Shown piece after piece: positions 9,638 to 22,435 of a stretch of DNA of 64,000 nucleotides. The notes below the pieces were generated by a model, which did no database searches, had not been told where the DNA came from, and saw only the letters and a program-made list of their open reading frames with translations. The number at the start of each line of letters is the position of its first letter. Position 1 is the first letter of the stretch. A program made the position numbers and the translations under genes. The stretch lies in contig OX465589.1 of NCBI GenBank assembly GCA_950022655.1, forward strand, positions 30,047,970-30,111,969. Direction: 5' to 3'. The stretch comes from Alentia gelatinosa. Its lineage: Eukaryota > Annelida > Polychaeta > Phyllodocida > Polynoidae.

Positions 9638-11576
9638 TGAGGTATCATATAATATTGTTTGTATCTACAGATAAAATATCAATCTTAAATATGCATTATT
9701 TCTGGAACTATAAAGGAAATATGGTTAATTACACTGGTTGCATCATGAGCTATATCGGGGTGTATCGGGACCATGGCACCTTTTTCATGCACCCTCCCAA
9801 TACGTTACGACGCGCACTGACGCGCACCGACGCGAACCGATACGCTACGATATGCCTTCCGACGTGCTACGATATGGTAATTTTGTATCGGCTCTCGTCG
9901 GCTCGTGTCGGCGTTGGTGGGTGCAGGGTCTTAGGGTTAGAGTTAGGTTTAGGGTTAGGGTTGGGGTTGAACTTAAAACGCCATTCTAACAGTATCCTGC
10001 AATACAGGTACAGGTACCGGTACAAAAATATTAAGTTCTCTGATGCATTGTAGTTTTGAAATGAATTGTTTACTAAGCTGTACATCTAGATTTTGAGAAT
10101 AATCAAAATTAAGGTTAGCGATACACACACCACATGTGTCATTTCCTAGCAACTTTAACTAAATATCCAAGCACAGTCTACCTGAGTCGAGGGCAGACAC
10201 TGCAGAATGGACACTCAAAACTCGCTCACATTTTCAGCAAAATTTGAAGCTAAGGTAATATAAATAGTAATAATACTTCCAAAATATTCTACTTCATGTA
10301 TATCCATTTTTGCATCTATTAAATACTCAAGCTCAATACTGGAAAAAAATGGGTCGAATTTGTTGTGGGTCGAGTTCCATTTACGGGTCGAGTTTGTTGT
10401 GGGTCGAGTTTTTTATTGATCTATTTCGTTGAGGGTCGAGTTTTCGAGTATGCATGAGTGACTCTAATTGGTTAAGGGTTAGGGTTAGGGTTAGGGCTAG
10501 GGTTAGGGTTAGGGTTAGGGTGAGGGTTAGGGTTAGGATAGGGTAAGGGTTAGGGTTTGGGTTAAGTACAGGGATAGGAATAGGGATAGGGTTAAGGAGA
10601 GGGTTAGTGATAGGGATAGGGATAGTGTTAGGGTTAGGGTTGGTGTTGAACTTAAAACGCCCTTCTAACAGTATCCTGCAATACAGGGTTAGGGTTAGGG
10701 ATAGGGTAAGGGTTAGGGTTGGGATAGGGATAGGTCCAGGGTTAGGGTTAGGATAGGGTTAGGGTTAGGGCTAGGAATTTGTTGTGGGTCGAGTTCCATT
10801 TACGGGTCAAGTTTGTTGTGGGTCGAGTTTTTTATTGATCGAAATCGTTGCGGGTAGAGTTTTCGAGTATTCATTGAGTGACTCTAATTGGTTAAGGGTT
10901 AGGGTTAGGGTTAGGGTTAGGTTAGGGTTAGGATAGGGTAAGGGTTAGGGTTAGGATTAAGTACAGGGATAGGAATAGGGATAGGGTTAGGGAGAGGGTT
11001 AGTGATAGGGATAGGGATAGTGATAGGGTTAGGGTTGGTGTTGAACTTAAAACGCCCTTCTAACAGTATCCTGCAATACAGGGTTAGGGTTAGGGATAGG
11101 GTACGGGTTAGGGTTGGGATAGGGTCAGGGTTAGGGTTAGGGTTAGGATAGGGTTAGGGATAGGGCTAGGGATAGGGTTAGGGATAGAGTTAGGGATGCG
11201 GATAGGGTTAGGGTTAGGGCTAGGGTTTGGGTTAGAGGGGGTGTCCACCAAGCTCCCGACGCGAACTGACGAGCCCCGATATTGCCCTTCCGATACAATA
11301 TCCATATCGTAACAAAATTGTAGAGCTTATCGGGGCAGTTGGTAAGTTTCTCTACGATAACACTACTGACGCGGCTCAACGAGCACCGACGCGAACTGAT
11401 GCAAAACCTGTATCGCAGTGTAAAGATGACTCTTTTAACGAGAAATCATATGAAATAATCGATAGAAAATTATGAAATTTTCAGAATCTGTAGTATCTAT
11501 AATGCTAAAGCGGCTCTGCAAAATTGTGAAATTTGAAAGTAGATAAGGTCTCAAAACGATCATTTTATACTTTAAC
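9638..11576 (+). repeat. Unit 6 (one loop, 1,939 bp)
   Basis: D at 10351, loop D at 10776, H at 11237. Closest to unit 4 by shared D variants. H carries private changes: TTTCTCTACG, CAACGAGCACC and TTTGAAAGTAG. The last two recur at 20.7-20.9 kb. Confidence 0.88.
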
Positions 11577-13473
11577 TGAGGTATCATATAATATTGTTTT
11601 GTATCTACAGATATAATATCAATTTTAAATATGCATTATTTCTGGAATTATAAAGGAAATATGGTTAATTACACTGGTTGCATCATGAGTTATATGGGGT
11701 GTATCGGGACCATGGCACCTTTTTCATGCACCCTCCCAATACATTACGATGCGCACTGACGCGCACCGACGCGAACCTATACGCTACGATATGCCTTCCG
11801 ACATGCTACGATATGGTAATTTTGTATCTGCTCACGTCGGCTCGTGTCGGCGTTGGTGGGTGCAGGGTCTTAGGGTTAGAGTTAGGTTTAGGGTTAGGGT
11901 TGGGGTTGAACTTAAAACGCCATTCTAACAGTACCCTGCAATACAGGTACAGGTACCGGTACAAAAATATTAAGTTCTCTGATGCATTGTAGTTTTGAAA
12001 CGAATTGTTTACTAAGCTGTACATCTAGATTTTGAGAATAATCAAAATTAATGTTAGCGATACACACACCACATGTGTCATTTCCTAGCAACTTTAACTA
12101 AATATCCAAGCACAGTCTACCTGAGTCGAGGGCAGACACTGCAGAATGGACACTTAAAACTCGCTCACATTTTCAGCAAAATTTGAAGCTAAGGTAATAT
12201 AAATAGTAATAATACTTCCAAAATATTCTACTTCATGTATATCCATTTTTGCATCTATTAAATACTCAAGTTCAGTACTGGAAAAAAATGGGTCGAATTT
12301 GTTGTGGGTCGAGTTCCATTTACGGGTCGAGTTTGTTGTGGGTCTAGTTTTTTATTGATCGATTTCGTTGCGGGTCGAGTTTTTGAGTATTCATGAGTGA
12401 CTCTAATTGGTTAAGGGTTAGGGTTAGGGTTAGGGTTAGGGTTAGGATAAGGGTTAGGGTTAGGGTTAAGTACAGGGATAGGAATAGGGATAGGGTTAGG
12501 GAGAGGTTTAGTGATAGGGATAGGGATAGTGTTAGGGTTAGGGTTGGTGTTGAACTTAAAACGCCCTTCTAACAGTATCCTGCAATACAGAATTAGGGTT
12601 AGGGATAGGGTAAGGGTTAGGGTTGGGATAGGGATAGGTCCAGGGTTAGGGTTAGGATAGGGTTAGGGTTAGGGCTAGGAATTCGTTGTGGGTCGAGTTC
12701 CATTTACGGGTCGAGTTTGTTGTGTGTCGAGTTTTTATTGATTGATTTCGTTGCGGATCGAGTTTTCGAGTATTCATGAGTGACTCTAATTGCTTAAGGG
12801 TTAGGGTTAGGGTTAGGGTTAGGGTTAGGATAGGGTAAGGGTTAGGGTTAGGGTTAAGTACAGGGATAGGAATAGGGATAGGGTTAGGGAGAGGGTTAGT
12901 GATAGGGATAGGGATAGTGTTAGGGTTAGGGTTGGTGTTGAACTTAAAACGCCCTTCTAACAGTATCCTGCAATACAGGATTAGGGTTAGGGATAGGGTC
13001 AGGGTTAGGGTTGGGATAGGGATAGGGTCAGGGTTAGGGTTAGGATAGGGTTAGGGATAGGGCTAGGGATAGGGTTAGGGATAGAGTTAGGGATGCGGAT
13101 AGGGTTAGGGTTAGGGCAAGGGTTAGGGTTAGAGGGGGTGTCCACCAAGCTCTCGATGCGAACTGACGCGCCCCCATATTGCCCTTCCGATACAAAATCC
13201 ATATTGTAACAAAATCGTAGAGCTTATCGGGGCAGTTGGTAAGTTTTCTACGATAACGCTACTGACGCGGCTCAATGCGCACCGACGCGAACTGATGCGA
13301 AACCTGTATCGCAGTGTGTAGATGACCCTTTTAACGGGAAATCATATGAAATAATCGATAGAAAATTATGAAATTTTCAGAATCTGTAGAATCTATAATG
13401 CTAAAACGGCTCTGCAAAAATTGTGAAATTTGATAGTGGATAAGGTCTCAAAACGATCATTTTATACTTTAAC
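11577..13473 (+). repeat. Unit 7 (one loop, 1,897 bp)
   Basis: Front haplotype GTTATATGGGG. D at 12290 carries a private GGGTCTAG variant near 12340; loop D at 12680; H at 13134. The tract E after the first D is shortened to GGATAAGGG. Confidence 0.88.
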
Positions 13474-14998
13474 TGAGGTATCATATAATATTGTTTTGTA
13501 TCTACAGATAAAATATCAATCTTAAATATGCATTATTTCTGGAATTATAATAGAAATATGGTTAATTACACTGGTTGCATCATGAGTTATATGGGGTGTA
13601 TCGGGACCATGGCACCTTTTTCATGCACCCTCCCAATACATTACGATGCGCACTGACGCGCACCAACGCGAACCTATACGCTACGATATGCCTTCCGACA
13701 TGCTACGATATGGTAATTTTGTATCGGCTCACGTCGGCTCGTGTCGGCGTTGGTGGGTGCAGGGTCTTAGGGCTAGAGTTAGGTTTAGGGTTAGGGTTGG
13801 GGTTGAACTTAAAACGCCATTCTAACAGTATCCTGCAATACAGGTACAGGTACCGGTACAAAAATATTAAGTTCTCTGATGCATTGTAGTTTTGAAATGA
13901 ATTGTTTACTAAGCTGTACATCTAGATTTTGAGAATAATCAAAATTAATGTTAGCGATACACACACCAAATGTGTCATTTCCTAGCAACTTTAACTAAAT
14001 ATCCAAGCACAGTCTACCTGAATCGAGGGCAGACACTGCAGAATGGACACTCAAAACTCGTTCACATTTTCAGCAAAATTTGAAGCTAAGGTAATATAAA
14101 TAGTAATAATACTTCCAAAATATTCTACTTCATGTATATCCATTTTTGCATCTATTAAATACTCAAGTTCAGTACTGAAAAAAATGGGTCGAAATCGATG
14201 TGGGTCGAGTTCCATTTACGGGTGGAGTTTGTTGTGGGTCGAGTTTTTTATTGATCGATTTTGTTGCGGGTCGAGTTTTCGAGTATTCATGAGTGACTCT
14301 AATTGGTTAAGGGTTAGGGTTAGGGTTAGGGTTAAGGTTAGGGTTAGGATAGGGTAAGGGTTAGGGTTAGGGTTAAGTACAGGGATAGGAATAGGGATAG
14401 GGTTAGGGAGAGGGTTAGTGATAGGGATAGGGATAGTGTTAGGGTTAGGGTTGGTGTTGAACTTAAAACGCCCTTCTAACAGTATCCTGCAATACAGGGT
14501 TAGGGTTAGGGATAGGGTAAGGGTTAGGGTTGGGATAGGGATAGGGTAGGGGTTAGGGTTAGGATAGGGTTAGGGTTAGGGATAGGGCTCGGGATAGGGT
14601 TAGGGATAGAGTTAGGGATGGGGATAGGGTTAGGGTTAGGGCTAGGGTTAGGGTTAGAGGGGGTGTCCACCAAGCTCCCGACGCGAACTGACGCGCCCCC
14701 ATATTGCCCTTCCGATACAAAATCCATATTGTAACAAAATCGTAGAGCTTATCGGGGCAGTTGGTAAGTTTTCTACGATAACGCTACTGACTCGGCTCAA
14801 TGCGCACCAACGCGAACTGATGCAAAACCTGTATCGCAGTGTATAGATGACTCTTTTAACGGGAAATCATATGAAATAATCGATAGAAAATTATGAAATT
14901 TTCAGAATCTGTAGAATCTTTAATGCTGAAACGGCTCTGCAAAAATTGTGAAATTTGATAGTAGATAAGGTCTCAAAACGATCATTTTATACTTTAAC
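13474..14998 (+). repeat. Unit 8 (simple, 1,525 bp)
   Basis: Front haplotype GTTATATGGGG; D at 14186 with the AAATCGATG opening; H at 14659. The CACATGTG palindrome of block C is CAAATGTG here. Its second half (from about 14016) matches the second half of unit 11. Confidence 0.9.
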
Positions 14999-16531
14999 TG
15001 AGGTATCATATAATATTGTTTTGTATCTACAGATAAAATATCAATCTTAAATATGCATTATTTCTGGAACTATAAAGGAAATATGGTTAATTACACTGGT
15101 TGCATCATGAGCTATATCGGGGTGTATCGGGACCATGGCACCTTTTTCATGCACCCTCCCAATACGTTACGACGCGCACTGACGCGCACCGACGCGAACC
15201 GATATGCTACGATATGCCTTCCGACATGCTACGATATGGTAATTTTGTATCGGCTCTCGTCGGCTCGTGTCGGCGTTGGTGGGTGCAGGGTCTTAGGGTT
15301 AGAGTTAGGTTTAGGGTTAGGGTTGGGGTTGAACTTAAAACGCCATTCTAACAGTATCCTGCAATACAGGTACAGGTACCGGTACAAAAATATTAAGTTC
15401 TCTGATGCATTGTAGTTTTGAAATGAATTGTTTACTAAGCTGTACATCTAGATTTTGAGAATAATCAAAATTAAGGTTAGCGATACACACACCACATGTG
15501 TCATTTCCTAGCAACTTTAACTAAATATCCAAGCACAGTCTACCTGAGTCGAGGGCAGACACTGCAGAATGGACACTCAAAACTCGCTCACATTTTCAGC
15601 AAAATTTGAAGCTAAGGTAATATAAATAGTAATAATACTTCCAAAATATTCTACTTCATGTATATCCATTTTTGCATCTATTAAATACTCAAGTTCAGTA
15701 CTGGAAAAAAATGGGTCGAATTTGTTGTGGGTCGAGTTCCATTTATGGGTCGAGTTTGTTGTGGGTCGAGTTTTTTATTGATCTATTTCGTTGAGGGTCG
15801 AGTTTTCGAGTATGCATGAGTGACTCTAATTGGTTAAGGGTTAGGGTTAGGGTTAGGGCTAGGGTTAGGGTTAGGGTTAGGGTTAGGATAGGGTAAGGGT
15901 TAGGGTTTGGGTTAAGTACAGGGATAGGAATAGGGATAGGGTTAAGGAGAGGGTTAGTGATAGGGATAGGGATAGTGTTAGGGTTAGGGTTGGTGTTGAA
16001 CTTAAAACGCCCTTCTAACAGTATCCTGCAATACAGGGTTAGGGTTAGGGATAGAGTAAGGGTTAGGGTTGGGATAGGGATAGGGTCAGGGTTAGGGTTA
16101 GGATAGGGTTAGGGATAGGGCTAGGGATAGGGTTAGGGATAGAGTTAGGGATGGGGATAGGGTTAGGGTTAGGGCTAGGGTTATGGTTAGAGGGGGTGTC
16201 CACCAAGCTCCCGACGCGAACTGACGCGCCCCCATATTGCCCTTCCGATACAAAATCCATATTGTAACAAAATCGTAGAGCTTATCGGGGCAGTTGGTAA
16301 GTTTTCTACGATAACGCTACTGACGCGGCTCAATGTGCACCAACGCAAACTGATGCAAAACCTGTATCGCAGTGTATAGATGACTCTTTTAACGGGAAAT
16401 CATATGAAATAATCGATAGAAAATTATGAAATTTTCAGAATCTGTAGTATCTATAATGCTGAAACGGCTCTGCAAAAATTGTGAAATTTGATAGTAGATA
16501 AGGTCTCAAAACGATCATTTTATACTTTAAC
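14999..16531 (+). repeat. Unit 9 (simple, 1,533 bp)
   Basis: Front haplotype GCTATATCGGGG; D at 15713; H at 16192. From about 15,790 it is nearly identical to unit 12, but the first part of the two units differs. Confidence 0.9.
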
Positions 16532-19378
16532 TGAGGTATCATATAATATTGTTTGTATCTACAGATAAATTATCAATCTTAAATATGCATTATTTCTGGA
16601 ACTATAAAGGAAATATGGTTAATTACACTGGTTGCATCATGAGCTATATCGGGGTGTATCGGGACCATGGCACCTTTTTCATGCACCCTCCCAATACGTT
16701 ACGACGCGCACTGACGCGCACCGACGCGAACCGATACGCTACGATATGCCTTCCGACATGCTACGATATGGTAATTTTGTATCAGCTCACGTCGGCTCGT
16801 GTCGGCGTTGGTGGGTGCAGGGTCTTAGGGTTAGAGTTAGGTTCAGGGTTAGGGTTGGGGTTGAACTTAAAACGCCATTCTAACAGTATCCTGCAATACA
16901 GGTACAGGTACCGGTACAAAAATATTAAGTTCTCTGATGCATTGTAGTTTTGAAATGAATTGTTTACTAAGCTGTACATCTAGATTTTGAGAATAATCAA
17001 AATTAAGGTTAGCGATACACACACCACATGTGTCATTTCCTAGCAACTTTAACTAAATATCCAAGCACAGTCTACCTGAGTCGAGGGCAGACACTGCAGA
17101 ATGGACACTCAAAACTCGCTCACATTTTCAGCAAAATTTGAAGCTAAGGTAATATAAATAGTAATAATACTTCCAAAATATTCTACTTCATGTATATCCA
17201 TTTTTGCATCTATTAAATACTCAAGTTCAGTACTGAAAAAAATGGGTCGAAATCGATGTGGGTCGAGTTCCATTTACGGGTCGAGTTTGTTGTGGGTCAA
17301 GTTTTTTATTGATCTATTTCGTTGAGGGTCGAGTTTTCGAGTATGCATGAGTGACTCTAATTGGTTAAGGGTTAGGGTTAGGGTTAGGGCTAGGGTTAGG
17401 GTTAGGGTTAGGGTTAGGATAGGGTAAGGGTTAGGGTTTGGGTTAAGTACAGGGATAGGAATAGGGATAGGGTTAAGGAGAGGGTTAGTGATAGGGATAG
17501 GGATAGTGTTAGGGTTAGGGTTGGTGTTGAACTTAAAACGCCCTTCTAACAGTATCCTGCAATACAGGGTTAGGGTTAGGGATAGGGTAAGGGTTAGGGT
17601 TGGGATAGGGATAGGTCCACGGTTAGGGTTAGGATAGGGTTAGGGTTAGGGCTAGGAATTTGTTGTGGGTCGAGTTCCATTTACGGGTCAAGTTTGTTGT
17701 GGGTCGAGTTTTTTATTGATCGATTTCGTTGCGGGTCGAGTTTTTGCGTTGGCTCGTGTCGGCGTTGGTGGGTGCAGGGTCTTAGGGTTAGAGTTAGGTT
17801 TAGGGTTAGGGTTGGGGTTGAACTTAAAACGCCATTCTAACAGTACCCTGCAATACAGGTACAGGTACCGGTACAAAAATATTAAGTTCTCTGATGCATT
17901 GTAGTTTTGAAACGAATTGTTTACTAAGCTGTACATCTAGATTTTGAGAATAATCAAAATTAATGTTAGCGATACACACACCACAAGTGTCATTTCCTAG
18001 CAACTTTAACTAAATATCCAAGCACAGTCTACCTGAGTCGAGGGCAGACACTGCAGAATGGACACTCAAAACTCGCTCACATTTTCAGCAAAATTTGAAG
18101 CTAAGGTAATATAAATAGTAATAATACTTCCAAAATATTCTACTTCATGTATATCCATTTTTGCATCTATTAAATACTCAAGTTCAGTACTGGAAAAAAA
18201 TGGGCCGAATTTGTTGTGGGTCGAGTTCCATTTACGGGTCGAGTTTGTTGTGGGTCGAGTTTTTTATTGATCGATTTCGTTGCGGGTCGAGTTTTTGAGT
18301 ATTCATGAGTGACTCTAATTGGTTAAGGGTTAGGGTTAGGGTTATGATAGGGTAAGGGTTAGGGTTAGGGTTAAGTACAGGGATAGGAATAGGGATAGGG
18401 TTAGGGAGAGGTTTAGTGATAGGGATAGGGATAGTGTTAGGGTTAGGGTTGGTGTTGAACTTAAAACGCCCTTCTAACAGTATCCTGCAATACAGGGTTA
18501 GGGTTAGGGATAGGGTAAGGGTTAGGGTTGGGATAGGGATAGGTCCAGGGTTAGGGTTAGGATAGGGTTAGGGTTAGGGCTAGGAATTCGTTGTGGGTCG
18601 AGTTCCATTTACGGGTCGAGTTTGTTGTGTGTCGAGTTTTTATTGATCGATTTCGTTGCGGATCGAGTTTTCGAGTATTCATGAGTGACTCTAATTGCTT
18701 AAGGGTTAGGGTTAGGGTTAGGGTTAGGGTTAGGATAGGGTAAGGGTTAGGGTTTGGGTTAAGTACAGGGATAGGAATAGGGATAGGGTTAGGGAGAGGG
18801 TTAGTGATAGGGATAGGGATAGTGTTAGGGTTAGGGTTGGTGTTGAACTTAAAACGCCCTTCTAACAGTATCCTGCAATACAGGATTAGGGTTAGGGATA
18901 GGGTAAGGGTTAGGGTTGGGATAGGGATAGGGTCAGGGTTAGGGTTAGGATAGGGTTAGGGATAGGGCTAGGGATAGGGTTAGGGATAGAGTTAGGGATG
19001 CGGATAGGGTTAGGGTTAGGGCTAGGGTTAGGGTTAGAGGGGGTGTCCACCAAGCTCCCGACGCGAACTGACACGCCCCCATATTGCCCTTCCGATACAA
19101 AATCCATATCGTCACAAAATCGTAGAGCTTATCGGGGCAGTTGGTAAGTTTTCTACGATAACGCTACTGACGCGGCTCAATGCGCACCGACGCGAACTGA
19201 TGCAAAACCTGTATCGCAGTGTGTAGATGACCCTTTTAACGGGAAATCATATGAAATAATCGATAGAAAATTATGAAATTTTCAGAATCTGTAGAATCTA
19301 TAATGCTGAAACGGCTCTGCAAAAATTGTGAAATTTGATAGGAGATAAGGTCTCAAAACGATCATTTTATACTTTAAC
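16532..19378 (+). repeat. Unit 10 (short module plus one loop, 2,847 bp)
   Basis: D at 17244; a second D at 17657 is fused to the end of block A at 17746, and a second B-C-D series follows. Loop D at 18585, H at 19039. Nearly identical to unit 13. Confidence 0.9.
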
Positions 19379-20903
19379 TGAGGTATCATATAATATTGTT
19401 TGTATCTACAGATAAAATATCAATCTTAAATATGCATTATTTCTGGAACTATAAAGGAAATATAGTTAATTACACTGGTTGCATCATGAGCTATATCGGG
19501 GTGTATCGGGACCATGGCACCTTTTTCATGCACCCTCCCAATAAGTTACGACGCGCACTGACGCGCACCGACGCGAACCGATACGCTACGATATGCCTTC
19601 CGACGTGCTACGATATGGTAATTTTGTATCGGCTCTCGTCGGCTCGTGTCGGCGTTGGTGGGTGCAGGGTCTTAGGGTTAGAGTTAGGTTTAGGGTTAGG
19701 GTTGGGGTTGAACTTAAAACGCCATTCTAACAGTATCCTGCAATACAGGTACAGGTACCGGTACAAAAATATTAAGTTCTCTGATGCATTGTAGTTTTGA
19801 AATGAATTGTTTACTAAGCTGTACATCTAGATTTTGAGAATAATCAAAATTAAGGTTAGCGATACACACACCACATGTGTCATTTCCTAGCAACTTTAAC
19901 TAAATATCCAAGCACAGTCTACCTGAATCGAGGGCAGACACTGCAGAATGGACACTCAAAACTCGTTCAAATTTTCAGCAAAATTTGAAGCTAAGGTAAT
20001 ATAAATAGTAATAATACTTCCAAAATATTCTACTTCATGTATATCCATTTTTGCATCTATTAAATACTCAAGTTCAGTACTGAAAAAAATGGGTCGAAAT
20101 CGATGTGGGTCGAGTTCCATATACGGGTGGAGTTTGTTGTGGGTCGAGTTTTTTATTGATCGATTTTGTTGCGGGTCGAGTTTTCGAGTATTCATGAGTG
20201 ACTCTAATTGGTTAAGGGTTAGGGTTAGGGTTAGGGTTAAGGTTAGGGTTAGGATAGGGTAAGGGTTAGGGTTAGGGTTAAGTACAGGGATAGGAATAGG
20301 GATAGGGTTAGGGAGAGGGTTAGTGATAGGGATAGGGATAGTGTTAGGGTTAGGGTTGGTGTTGAACTTAAAACGCCCTTCTAACAGTATCCTGCAATAC
20401 AGGGTTAGGGTTAGGGATAGGGTAAGGGTTAGGGTTGGGATAGGGATAGGGTAGGGGTTAGGGTTAGGATAGGGTTAGGGTTAGGGATAGGGCTCGGGAT
20501 AGGGTTAGGGATAGAGTTAGGGATGGGGATAGGGTTAGGGTTAGGGCTAGGGTTAGGGTTAGAGGGGGTGTCCACCAAGCTCCCGACGCGAACTGACGCG
20601 CCCCCATATTGCCCTTCCGATACAAAATCCATATTGTAACAAAATCGTAGAGCTTATCGGGGCAGTTGGTAAGTTTTCTACGATAACACTACTGACGCGG
20701 CTCAACGAGCACCGACGCGAACTGATGCAAAACCTGTATCGCAGTGTAAAGATGACTCTTTTAACGAGAAATCATATGAAATAATCGATAGAAAATTATG
20801 AAATTTTCAGAATCTGTAGTATCTATAATGCTAAAGCGGCTCTGCAAAAATTGTGAAATTTGAAAGTAGATAAGGTCTCAAAACGATCATTTTATACTTT
20901 AAC
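19379..20903 (+). repeat. Unit 11 (simple, 1,525 bp, mosaic)
   Basis: The front half carries AATAAGTTACG and AAATATAGTTAATT, shared with unit 14. The back half from about 19,921 matches unit 8 (CCTGAATCG, AAATCGATG, GGGCTCGGG). H at 20564. The join between the two ancestries falls in block C. Confidence 0.88.
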
Positions 20904-22435
20904 TGAGGTATCATATAATATTGTTTTGTATCTACAGATATAATATCAATCTTAAATATGCATTATTTCTGGAATTATAAAGGAAATATGGTTAATTACA
21001 CTGGTTGCATCATGAGTTATATGGGGTGTATCGGGACCATGGCACCTTTTTCATGCACCCTCCCAATACATTACGATGCGCACTGACGCGCACCGACGCG
21101 AACCTATACGCTACGATATGCCTTCCGACATGCTACGATATGGTAATTTTGTATCGGCTCACGTCGGCTCGTGTCGGCGTTGGTGGGTGCAGGGTCTTAG
21201 GGTTAGAGTTAGGTTTAGGGTTAGGGTTGGGGTTGAACTTAAAACGCCATTCTAACAGTACCCTGCAATACAGGTACAGGTACCGGTACAAAAATATTAA
21301 GTTCTCTGATGCATTGTAGTTTTGAAACGAATTGTTTACTAAGCTGTACATCTAGATTTTGAGAATAATCAAAATTAATGTTAGCGATACACACACCACA
21401 TGTGTCATTTCCTAGCAACTTTAACTAAATATCCAAGCACAGTCTACCTGAGTCGAGGGCAGACACTGCAGAATGGACACTTAAAACTCGCTCACATTTT
21501 CAGCAAAATTTGAAGCTAAGGTAATATAAATAGTAATAATACTTCCAAAATATTCTACTTCATGTATATCCATTTTTGCATCTATTAAATACTCAAGTTC
21601 AGTACTGGAAAAAAATGGGTCGAATTTGTTGTGGGTCGAGTTCCATTTACGGGTCGAGTTTGTTGTGGGTCTAGTTTTTTATTGATCGATTTCGTTGAGG
21701 GTCGAGTTTTCGAGTATGCATGAGTGACTCTAATTGGTTAAGGGTTAGGGTTAGGGTTAGGGCTAGGGTTAGGGTTAGGGTTAGGGTTAGGATAGGGTAA
21801 GGGTTAGGGTTTGGGTTAAGTACAGGGATAGGAATAGGGATAGGGTTAAGGAGAGGGTTAGTGATAGGGATAGGGATAGTGTTAGGGTTAGGGTTGGTGT
21901 TGAACTTAAAACGCCCTTCTAACAGTATCCTGCAATACAGGGTTAGGGTTAGGGATAGAGTAAGGGTTAGGGTTGGGATAGGGATAGGGTCAGGGTTAGG
22001 GTTAGGATAGGGTTAGGGATAGGGCTAGGGATAGGGTTAGGGATAGAGTTAGGGATGGGGATAGGGTTAGGGTTAGGGCTAGGGTTATGGTTAGAGGGGG
22101 TGTCCACCAAGCTCCCGACGCGAACTGACGCGCCCCCATATTGCCCTTCCGATACAAAATCCATATTGTAACAAAATCGTAGAGCTTATCGGGGCAGTTG
22201 GTAAGTTTTCTACGATAACGCTACTGACGCGGCTCAATGTGCACCAACGCAAACTGATGCAAAACCTGTATCGCAGTGTATAGATGACTCTTTTAACGGG
22301 AAATCATATGAAATAATCGATAGAAAATTATGAAATTTTCAGAATCTGTAGTATCTATAATGCTGAAACGGCTCTGCAAAAATTGTGAAATTTGATAGTA
22401 GATAAGGTCTCAAAACGATCATTTTATACTTTAAC
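20904..22435 (+). repeat. Unit 12 (simple, 1,532 bp, mosaic)
   Basis: Starts like unit 7 (GTTATATGGGG front, GGGTCTAG near 21668) and switches near 21,690 to a sequence nearly identical to unit 9. H at 22096 includes the TTATGGTTAGAG variant shared only with unit 9. Confidence 0.88.
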